In this document: positions 1 through 4,117 of the stretch, piece by piece | Layout: every line of letters starts with the position of its first letter | Position numbering within the stretch: the first letter of the stretch is position 1 | The notes under the pieces: model-generated | The model's input: only the letters and a program-made list of their open reading frames with translations | What the model was told of the DNA's origin: nothing | Database searches by the model: none | Assembly: GCA_934277865.1 (NCBI GenBank) | Contig: CAKQVW010000189.1 | Location: forward strand, 1-6,023 | Direction: 5' to 3' | DNA: 6,023 nucleotides | Source of the DNA: an uncultured Pseudobdellovibrionaceae bacterium | GTDB taxonomy: Bacteria > Bdellovibrionota > Bdellovibrionia > Bdellovibrionales > JAMPXM01 | Translations under genes and position numbers: made by a program

Positions 1-235
1 CCTGATGGCCGTGGGCGGCGCCGCCTACCTGGTCAGCAAGGCCATCAAGGCCGCCAAGGTGGTCGGCTTTGAAGACCTGGGGATGGAAGCCATCTACGAA
101 TTCGACGTGGTGGACATGCCGGTCACCGTGGCCGTCGATGCCGGCGGCACCAGCGCGCATATCACCGGGCCGGCTGAATGGCAGAAGCGGATTGCCACGG
201 GGGAGTTCAAGGGGATTGAGGTGGCGTCGGCGTAA
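1..235 (+). CDS. fumA: Class I fumarate hydratase (fumarase), C-terminal fragment
   Basis: The reading frame is open from the left edge and stops with TAA at 233-235, so only the last 78 or so residues of a roughly 500-residue enzyme are present; the ATG at 5 is internal. The fragment reads LMAVGGAAYLVSKAIKAAKV, then LGMEAIYEF and DMPVTVAVDAGG, and ends with TGPAEWQKRI. From memory this matches the C-terminal (beta) domain of class I fumarases of the Pseudomonas type. These oxygen-sensitive 4Fe-4S enzymes interconvert fumarate and malate in the TCA cycle in the cytoplasm. The cluster cysteines would lie upstream of the window. Codon use is strongly GC-biased at third positions, unlike the genes to the right, so this is core chromosome flanking the cassette array. 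A related beta-domain hydratase such as tartrate dehydratase is possible but fits the motifs less well. Confidence 0.85.
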   Translation, partial: LMAVGGAAYLVSKAIKAAKVVGFEDLGMEAIYEFDVVDMPVTVAVDAGGTSAHITGPAEWQKRIATGEFKGIEVASA

Positions 236-264
236 AAGCCCTGCCGCCTGCCTTCGTGCAATAG

Positions 265-287
265 ACCGCCTTCGGGCGGTTTTTTTT
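265..287 (+). terminator. Intrinsic terminator after the fumarase gene
   Basis: A perfect 6-bp stem ACCGCC/GGCGGT with a stable TTCG tetraloop is followed at once by eight T residues (280-287). It begins 30 bp after the fumarase stop and would end that transcript, insulating the cassette array from fumarase transcription. Confidence 0.9.
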
Positions 288-411
288 GGTCAGACTTCGC
301 AGTCTGATCCGCAAAATATTAGGTTTGGCTAAACGGTGACGTGATAGGGTTCGCCTGTAAATGTTACGAAACGTATTGCACATTCCGACATCCGCCGCTA
401 AAATCGCTGTC
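288..411. other. Gene-free junction between fumarase terminator and array; possible attI region
   Basis: No credible gene is seen on either strand. The minus strand, where an integrase reading away from the array would start, is broken by stops in all three frames just inside this stretch, so there is not even an obvious integrase remnant. It holds a 6-bp inverted repeat CAGACT/AGTCTG (291-306), a TTAG-N6-CTAA palindrome (319-332) and the octamer ATGTTACG (361-368). From memory that octamer also occurs in the direct repeats of the class 1 attI site. I looked for a cassette promoter and found no convincing -35/-10 pair. Confidence 0.45.
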
Positions 412-429
412 GTCTAACTCTAGTTAGCC
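412..429 (+). repeat. Simple attI-like recombination site (or collapsed attC) at the array's left end
   Basis: An inverse core GTCTAAC (412-418) and a core GTTAGCC (423-429) face each other with a 4-bp spacer and no long central palindrome. This is the arrangement of the simple site in attI, where the class 1 version has a similar inverted half-site, a short spacer and GTTAGGC. It marks the insertion boundary of the first cassette. The alternative is an attC from which the central palindrome has been deleted. Confidence 0.6.
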
Positions 430-656
430 TGCTGCTCTATGGCTGCATCTATTGCGTTGTCAAGATCACACCCATTCAGAACCACATTGGCCGGAGTCAT
501 CCCTGCGAATACTCCACCTTTATCAATTTCATTGAGGCTACGCAGGCGTAGATATGCGTACCGTCTTGCGAATTCACGAATTCGGTCTCCTGATATTGCG
601 GAGTTGCAATCACTGCAACCGGGCATACAAGCTGGTTTTATGCACATGGCGGTCAA
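420..656 (-). CDS. Small four-cysteine protein, minus-strand gene of cassette 1
   Basis: I do not recognise the family. A TTG start at 656 is preferred because AAAGGAG (669-663 on the minus strand) lies 6 nt before it; the first ATG (647) is too far from that site. The product has 78 residues. Its N-terminus MTAMCIKPACMPGCSDC has four cysteines (C5, C10, C14, C17) spaced C-x4-C-x3-C-x2-C, which could bind zinc or another metal. The rest has a basic helix (RIREFARRYAYLRLRSL) and an acidic C-terminal end (DLDNAIDAAIEQQ). It runs against the usual cassette direction, so it needs its own promoter. The last codons (GCT AAC) lie in the R' box and the stop TAG (420-422) lies in the flanking attI-like site, outside the cassette. 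The C-terminus would therefore change in another insertion context. The overlapping plus-strand frame looks much less protein-like. Confidence 0.6.
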   Translation of the reverse strand: MTAMCIKPACMPGCSDCNSAISGDRIREFARRYAYLRLRSLNEIDKGGVFAGMTPANVVLNGCDLDNAIDAAIEQQAN

Positions 657-671
657 AATAAACTCCTTTGT

Positions 672-731
672 GTCTAACCTTTCACTCAAGCCGACCCGCT
701 TTCAGCGGGCGGCTTACTTTGGGCGTTAGCC
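672..731 (+). repeat. attC site of cassette 1 (type I, 60 bp)
   Basis: R'' is GTCTAAC (672-678) and R' is GTTAGCC (725-731). The central palindrome pairs AAGCCG-CCCGC with GCGGGCGGCTT, leaving one unpaired A on the left arm, the extrahelical base that sets recombination polarity in attC sites. Bases 672-729 are identical to 918-975 of the next site. Confidence 0.93.
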
Positions 732-732
732 T

Positions 733-915
733 TCAAAAACTCCGGCGCGCATTCCGCTCAACGGTTGCTCGCGCTTCTCGGATTTCTCTTTCTTGCTCGC
801 GCTCAATGCGATCGAACGCGGAAAGCACAAGCCGCTTGTGCTTCTGCCGCGCGAAATCCAGCACCTTGCGGGCCGTTGGTTTTTCCGTTTTGTCAGGCTC
901 AGTTTTGTTTGGCAT
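733..915 (-). CDS. Small highly charged protein, minus-strand gene of cassette 2
   Basis: The family is unknown. An ATG at 915 (minus strand) opens a 60-residue frame starting MPNKTEPDKTEKPTARKVL, ending with TGA at 733-735 inside the cassette. The protein is very hydrophilic, and its second half (DRIEREQEREIREARATVER) is a continuous charged helix with coiled-coil character, which fits a small DNA- or partner-binding protein. The likely ribosome-binding site AAAGG sits 8 nt before the ATG and is part of the attC site (minus strand of 924-928), so the recombination site supplies translation signals for this reversed gene. Another minus-strand frame (726-935) overlaps it but starts inside the attC and has a less protein-like composition. 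An antitoxin-like role is possible but not shown by any motif. Confidence 0.5.
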   Translation of the reverse strand: MPNKTEPDKTEKPTARKVLDFARQKHKRLVLSAFDRIEREQEREIREARATVERNARRSF

Positions 916-917
916 TT

Positions 918-977
918 GTCTAACCTTTCACTCAAGCCGACCCGCTTTCAGCGGGCGGCTTACTTTGGGCGTTAGGC
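918..977 (+). repeat. attC site of cassette 2 (type I, 60 bp)
   Basis: R'' is GTCTAAC (918-924) and R' is GTTAGGC (971-977), with the same palindrome and unpaired A as the first attC. The two sites are identical up to the last two bases of R', which belong to the following cassette. This points to recent duplication or a shared source for cassettes 1 and 2. Confidence 0.93.
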
Positions 978-994
978 CTCAGCACACAACCTTT

Positions 995-1011
995 GTCTCC
1001 CACCGGGAGAC
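995..1011 (+). promoter_or_regulatory. 7-bp hairpin in the leader of the cassette 3 gene
   Basis: A perfect inverted repeat GTCTCCC-ACC-GGGAGAC ends 6 nt before the ribosome-binding site (GGAG, 1018-1021) of the pore-former-like gene. It could be an operator half-site pair or an mRNA hairpin affecting translation or stability. There is no T-run, so it is not an intrinsic terminator. Confidence 0.35.
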
Positions 1012-1027
1012 GCAACTGGAGAAACGC

Positions 1028-1819
1028 ATGCAAGTTGTCAACATAACTGACGAGCTCGTTGCTCGCCTTCGACGAGACTTTGGCAAAGCGATTGACTCCA
1101 GTGGCGGTGGGTTCGGCTTGTCCGCAGATTTTGAACTCGATGATCTCGAGCTTTCCCCTATCGACGTTGAATACGCCGAAGTCGTCGTCCCGACAATGGC
1201 CGACTCGATCGTCCAGAGGTCATTTCTTGGCCGAAACTGCAGCAAGGACGAACAGAATCTCGATAAGAGATCAATAAAGTTTAAGGTGAAGCATGGCAAC
1301 AAGATTGGCATCACCAAGACCATCACTACTAAAGCCGGAATCAACATTACGATGCCAATAAAGTTCGCAAAGTTTAACTTGGACTATCAGCTCAACCTAT
1401 CAAATACCGCAACCGAAGAAATCGACATGCAGGAGGAGCATGAAGTCACAGAAGAGTATGACCTCAAGGTCCCTCCATTCACGGCGCGCGTATACGTATA
1501 CGATCAGCGTGGCTATCGAGGCTACACAAACTTCAAAGGAACATTCTTGGTCGATGGACCGCTTCGAGCGCGACTATCAACCGGACTCATGTGGCCTGAC
1601 CCGATTGGTAGATTGGCGGACAAGTATGTCGCAAGGGATCGGGTTTACGCAGTGGAGGGCCAGATATGGAATGTGGAACTTTCCGAGGTTACCAAAACTT
1701 GGGTCGACAAGACCCTTGACCCAAGCAATCCGCGCGATTGCCCGCCAATACCAGACGCACCGCCACTACCGGGGGGCGTCGTTCGCATTGCGGCAATTCC
1801 CATAGATTCAGTCGCATAG
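1028..1819 (+). CDS. Aerolysin/ETX-MTX2-like beta-pore-forming protein (candidate), cassette 3
   Basis: The ATG at 1028 follows GGAG with a 6-nt gap and gives 263 residues; the frame stays open further upstream only because it reads through attC. Residues 70-160 look like the core of the aerolysin/ETX-MTX2 family. N70-L78 and SIKFKVKHG lead into a threonine-rich strand (ITKTITTKAGINITM). An alternating polar/apolar stretch follows (IKFAKFNLDYQLNLSNTATE, 111-130), where the membrane-inserting hairpin would be. Then comes an acidic strand, then KVPPFTARVYVYDQ (147-160) and a GTFLVDGP strand (171-178). Such proteins oligomerise and insert a beta-barrel into target membranes. No signal peptide is visible, so release might need lysis, or the protein may act inside the cell or be non-toxic. 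The C-terminus is proline-rich (PPIPDAPPLPGG, 239-250). The assignment is by pattern only; a structure prediction could overturn it. Confidence 0.6.
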   Translation: MQVVNITDELVARLRRDFGKAIDSSGGGFGLSADFELDDLELSPIDVEYAEVVVPTMADSIVQRSFLGRNCSKDEQNLDKRSIKFKVKHGNKIGITKTITTKAGINITMPIKFAKFNLDYQLNLSNTATEEIDMQEEHEVTEEYDLKVPPFTARVYVYDQRGYRGYTNFKGTFLVDGPLRARLSTGLMWPDPIGRLADKYVARDRVYAVEGQIWNVELSEVTKTWVDKTLDPSNPRDCPPIPDAPPLPGGVVRIAAIPIDSVA

Positions 1820-1941
1820 AAGGATTACTGATCGCAGCTGAGGCCTAAACTGTCTACAGGGACTTCCCCTCGCGTCAACAGTGCAGCGTCTTCACCTTCA
1901 CTGCAACTCCGCTCAAGTGCAGCTATCGTGCACAACACGCG

Positions 1942-2069
1942 GCCTAACTCAGCGTTCAAACGGACCCACTACAGCAGGCTTTGTAAGCCCGGTGTGTGGC
2001 TGTTCCAGCAGTTTCACACACCGAGCTTACAAAACCCGCTTCCGTGGGCCGTTTAACTCCACGTTAGAG
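1942..2069 (+). repeat. attC site of cassette 3 (long form, 128 bp)
   Basis: R'' is GCCTAAC (1942-1948) and R' is GTTAGAG (2063-2069). Near the ends AAACGG-CCCAC pairs with GTGGGCCGTTT, leaving an unpaired A. Inside, TTTGTAAGCCCGGTGTGTG pairs with the complementary arm CACACACCGAGCTTACAAA with one mismatch. The large stem makes this about twice as long as its neighbours, similar in size to Vibrio cholerae repeats. The 120 bp between the gene stop (1819) and R'' hold no gene that I can support. Confidence 0.85.
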
Positions 2070-2072
2070 ATC

Positions 2073-2600
2073 ATGGATGAATTTCCGGGAGATCACGCAG
2101 AGCAAGTCAAGGAGATCTATGCACGGTTTGGCTTGGCCATCTATCAGGCACAGTGCCTAGAGCACGGATTGGTCAATGCCCTGGTGATGCTCGATCTCAT
2201 TCCAAATGAGCGTCACAAGGTCAAGAGCAGAGCTCAGTGGGAAGGCTTAGTTGATTACTTTATGGACTCCAAGTTTGAGCTGACTCTTGGAAAGCTAATC
2301 AAATCGCTATCAGCCGTTGCAGCCGTACCGGATAACCTTGCTCAAGATCTTGCCTCAGCATTGAAGCTGCGCAACTATCTGGCTCACCATTACTTCCGCG
2401 AACGCTCAGAGATGTTCGTGAGTGCGACAGGTCGGAGGAAGATGTTCGATGAGCTCATTGAGTGGTGCGACCAATTGTCGAAGGCTGATGATGAGCTCTC
2501 GTTCGTTGTTGCGCCTGCGGCTGCTGCTGCGGGACTTACGCCTGAACTACAAGAAAAGCTGTTCAAGGAGCTTCTTGAGCGGGCGCAGAATTCTAGTTAG
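2073..2600 (+). CDS. HEPN-like protein with RNxxxH motif (putative RNase), first gene of cassette 4
   Basis: The ATG at 2073 lies just inside the cassette, 4 bp after the R' box, whose AGAG is the only possible ribosome-binding site. The product has 175 residues, nearly all predicted helical. The helix ending in R100-N-Y-L-A-H105-H106 matches the R-x4-H signature of HEPN domains, with the polar N directly after R as in catalytic members. In active HEPN RNases this R and H, brought together in a dimer, cut RNA. Residues 10-40 (a helix with A-Q-C-L-E-H) and 85-110 would be the long antiparallel helices. HEPN proteins act as toxins, phage-abortive RNases or partners of nucleotidyltransferase antitoxins. 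The next gene starts 33 bp on with no attC between them, so both travel as one unit. Longer forms starting upstream read through attC and are rejected. The exact HEPN subfamily is unknown to me. Confidence 0.6.
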   Translation: MDEFPGDHAEQVKEIYARFGLAIYQAQCLEHGLVNALVMLDLIPNERHKVKSRAQWEGLVDYFMDSKFELTLGKLIKSLSAVAAVPDNLAQDLASALKLRNYLAHHYFRERSEMFVSATGRRKMFDELIEWCDQLSKADDELSFVVAPAAAAAGLTPELQEKLFKELLERAQNSS

Positions 2601-2633
2601 AAGAACTTTGCCAAGTAATTTACGAAAAAAATA

Positions 2634-3125
2634 ATGGATAAATATCAAGCACTCTCTCTTGGAATGTCTATTCTTGCTCTCGCAGTCTCAGTTGCCACCG
2701 GCTATGTTCAATACCAAATAAGACAGGACACTGTCGAGGAGAGAATAAAAATTGAACTGAAAATGGCGCAGGATGAACATCCATTAAATCCATTGGATTT
2801 ACGTATGATTAGCGGAGTAGAGGAACGAGAGTTGCTTGAATCAGCCATTCTAGTGACGAATATCGGAAATACAGCCGTAAAAATACTTGAGGTTGGGTAT
2901 CAGGATTTTGATTTGCCAAAACATGCTTTTTACTCGGGCCCAAAGGATGCAAAGAATCTATCCCCTGGGGAACAAGCAATATTTAAGATCGCAGATCTTC
3001 TTAAAATCCAATGGCAACTCACTGATGACATTCGGTTAGGCGATGAGAAAAATGCAAAAATATTCGCTGTCTCCACAAAAGGAAATCGATTTGAGGCACC
3101 TGCAATTATTGAGGTTGCGAAATAA
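2634..3125 (+). CDS. Membrane-anchored protein of unknown function, second gene of cassette 4
   Basis: The ATG at 2634 gives 163 residues; an A-rich stretch but no good ribosome-binding site precedes it, so translation may depend on the upstream HEPN gene. An N-terminal transmembrane helix (about residues 6-28, ALSLGMSILALAVSVATGYV) is followed by a charged helix (RQDTVEERIKIELKMAQDE). A soluble domain (about 60-160) has beta-rich segments such as SAILVTNIGNTAVKILEVGY and AKIFAVSTKG and looks like a small beta-sandwich. There is no cleavable signal motif, so it is probably a single-pass anchored protein. The gene is more AT-rich than its HEPN neighbour, so the two may have different origins. 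Shared cassette membership suggests a functional pair, for example effector and membrane sensor or immunity factor, but that is inference. Confidence 0.65.
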   Translation: MDKYQALSLGMSILALAVSVATGYVQYQIRQDTVEERIKIELKMAQDEHPLNPLDLRMISGVEERELLESAILVTNIGNTAVKILEVGYQDFDLPKHAFYSGPKDAKNLSPGEQAIFKIADLLKIQWQLTDDIRLGDEKNAKIFAVSTKGNRFEAPAIIEVAK

Positions 3126-3162
3126 TAGCGTGTCTATTTTTTAAATCGATGAAATTAAGAGT

Positions 3163-3221
3163 TTCTAACATTTCGTCGCAGCCGACCGCCTCCGGCGGCG
3201 GCTGAACTCAGGTCGTTAGCC
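3163..3221 (+). repeat. attC site of cassette 4 (type II, 59 bp)
   Basis: R'' is TTCTAAC (3163-3169) and R' is GTTAGCC (3215-3221). The palindrome pairs AGCCG-CCGCC with GGCGGCGGCT, leaving an unpaired A. The arms carry the TCGTCGCAGCCGACCG and GGCTGAACTCAGG blocks shared with the sites at 3764 and 5899, which defines a second attC subtype in this array. Confidence 0.9.
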
Positions 3222-3493
3222 CGCTTTTTATTCCTGTTTATTTCAGACCGTGAATATGCAAACGCCATTTACCTTCGCAAGTATTTATTTGCTGGGTGTT
3301 TGGCGTTTGCTTGGGCTTCGCCTGCGTGGGTTGTGTAAGTTTCAAGCCTTTTTTGCTTCTAGCCATTTCACAGCAAGCGCTGGCAGCGCTGGTTTTTGTA
3401 GTCCGTGGCCTGTGCTGACATGCTTGTTTTCTTGCGTTGGGTCTAACCCGGCGCTCAAGCCGACCCGCATACTGCGGGCGGCTTAGCTTGTTC
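3215..3493 (+). other. Cassette 5: ORF-poor cassette, copy A of a three-member family
   Basis: This 279-bp unit has the same length as cassette 7 and is about 85 % identical to it by hand alignment; cassette 6 is a more distant copy. A frame opens at GTG 3250 and runs into attC (stop 3486), with no ribosome-binding site. Between cassettes 5 and 7 my hand count of changes by codon position is 15, 12 and 9, the opposite of what protein selection produces. I therefore treat the frame as incidental. A stem AGCGCT-GGC-AGCGCT (3376-3390) followed by five T residues (3393-3397) resembles a terminator, so a short RNA ending there is possible. No promoter is evident. Confidence 0.6.
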
Positions 3494-3500
3494 GTTAGTC
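3441..3500 (+). repeat. attC site of cassette 5 (type I, 60 bp)
   Basis: R'' is GTCTAAC (3441-3447) and R' is GTTAGTC (3494-3500). The palindrome AAGCCG-A-CCCGC / GCGGGCGGCTT with loop CATACT is nearly identical to that of the site at 4042. Confidence 0.93.
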
Positions 3501-3815
3501 CCTTCGAGAATCAGCTTTATCCAGGCAATGTTTTTCAAACCGGCATTTAGTTTCTCAAGCGTTATTCCGCGCTTGGTTTGCCATTATTCCGGACTTCGCC
3601 TGCTGGCATTGCGTCAGTTTCGACCCTTTTTGGCATCCAGCGCTTGCCAGTCAAGCGCTACCAGCTATCATTTTTTTGCAAGCGTTGTGCCGCCTCGGTG
3701 GCACAGCGCTTTTTCGCAGTTCGCACTCGTCGTCAAGTTGGTATTACCCGTTTTGGCGTCTGGGTCTAACTGTTCGTCGCAGCCGACCGCCTACGGCAGC
3801 GGCTGAACTCAGGGC
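3494..3815 (+). other. Cassette 6: ORF-poor cassette, copy B (divergent) of the three-member family
   Basis: It is collinear with cassettes 5 and 7: the CTTCGCCTGC block lies 100 bp from R' here and 101 bp in the other two, and the CAGTTTC and AAGCGCTA blocks follow at matching distances. The frame at 3528-3806 aligns with theirs without gaps, but changes against cassette 7 fall evenly over codon positions (14, 16, 14 by hand count), which does not support coding. Specific to this copy are a perfect 8-bp hairpin AGCGCTTG-CCAGT-CAAGCGCT (3639-3659) and a strong terminator (3681-3714). The most economical reading is a structured non-coding RNA or regulatory cassette; a fast-changing small protein cannot be excluded. 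Confidence 0.55.
3681..3714 (+). terminator. Intrinsic terminator inside cassette 6
   Basis: A long stem pairs AGCGTTGTGCCGC (3681-3693) with GTGGCACAGCGCT (3698-3710), with only G-U wobbles and a 4-nt loop, and is followed by a T-run (3710-3714). It would stop plus-strand transcription about 190 bp into the cassette and shield downstream cassettes from readthrough. Confidence 0.65.
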
Positions 3816-3822
3816 GTTAGCC
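3764..3822 (+). repeat. attC site of cassette 6 (type II, 59 bp)
   Basis: R'' is GTCTAAC (3764-3770) and R' is GTTAGCC (3816-3822). It has the TCGTCGCAGCCGACCG arm of the sites at 3163 and 5899, with an unpaired A. The 27 bases at 3747-3773, spanning R'', recur exactly at 5550-5576 although that site has a type I palindrome. Confidence 0.92.
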
Positions 3823-4094
3823 TGCTTTTTATTCCTGCCCATTTCAGCCCATGAATATTCAAGCGCCATTTACCTTCGCAAACGTTTATCCGCTGGGTGT
3901 TTGGCGTTCGCTCGGGCTTCGCCTGCATGGGTTGCGCCAGTTTCAAGCCTTTTTGGCCTCTAGCCCTTGTGCAGCAAGCGCTAGCAGCTCTGCTTTTCGT
4001 AGTTCGTGGCCTGTGCGGTCACTTTCGTTTTTGCGCTTTGGGTCTAACCCGGTGCTCAAGCCGACCCGCATACTGCGGGCGGCTTATCTTTTTC
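3816..4094 (+). other. Cassette 7: ORF-poor cassette, copy C of the three-member family
   Basis: It is 279 bp, like cassette 5. The similarity starts at the first base after R' (CTTTTTATTCCTG) and continues through the attC. An ATG at 3851 opens a frame to 4099 that ends in the attC-derived residues LKPTRILRAAYLFR; it lacks a ribosome-binding site and shows no synonymous bias against the other copies. The AGCCCTTG/CAAGCGCT hairpin seen perfectly in cassette 6 is present with one mismatch. I see no other gene on either strand. Confidence 0.6.
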
Positions 4095-4101
4095 GTTAAC
4101 T
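4042..4101 (+). repeat. attC site of cassette 7 (type I, 60 bp)
   Basis: R'' is GTCTAAC (4042-4048). R' is GTTAACT (4095-4101), which departs from the GTTAG form of its neighbours because the bases after GTTA belong to cassette 8. The palindrome with unpaired A is the same as at 3441. Confidence 0.92.
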
Positions 4102-4117
4102 TACCCAAGGGAGATAC

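Noticed and set aside
319..332. TTAG-N6-CTAA as a LexA box controlling a lost integrase
   Set aside because: As I recall, the Xanthomonas LexA site ends in TACTA, which is absent, and there is no gene beside it to regulate.
325..379. Cassette promoter left of the first cassette
   Set aside because: TTGGCT and TTCGCC were tried as -35 boxes, but no reasonable -10 hexamer lies 16-18 bp downstream.
726..935. Minus-strand frame at 726-935 as the cassette 2 gene
   Set aside because: It starts inside attC2 and its composition is less protein-like than the overlapping 733-915 frame, which has an ATG and a spaced AAAGG.
668..1027. Upstream extension of the cassette 3 gene to a start at 668 (383 residues)
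   Set aside because: The extra 120 residues are translated attC1, the reverse of the cassette 2 gene, and attC2; the same peptide block occurs twice because the attC sites are identical. The ATG at 1028 has a ribosome-binding site.
979..1347. 122-residue minus-strand frame
   Set aside because: It lies antisense to the pore-former-like gene, has a serine/arginine-rich shadow composition, and has no ribosome-binding site.
1881..2072. Upstream extension of the HEPN gene to 1881
   Set aside because: This part is the attC3 palindrome read as protein; the cassette itself starts at R' (2063).
3676..3963. Plus-strand frame spanning two cassettes
   Set aside because: It crosses the attC at 3764-3822 and belongs to neither cassette's natural unit.
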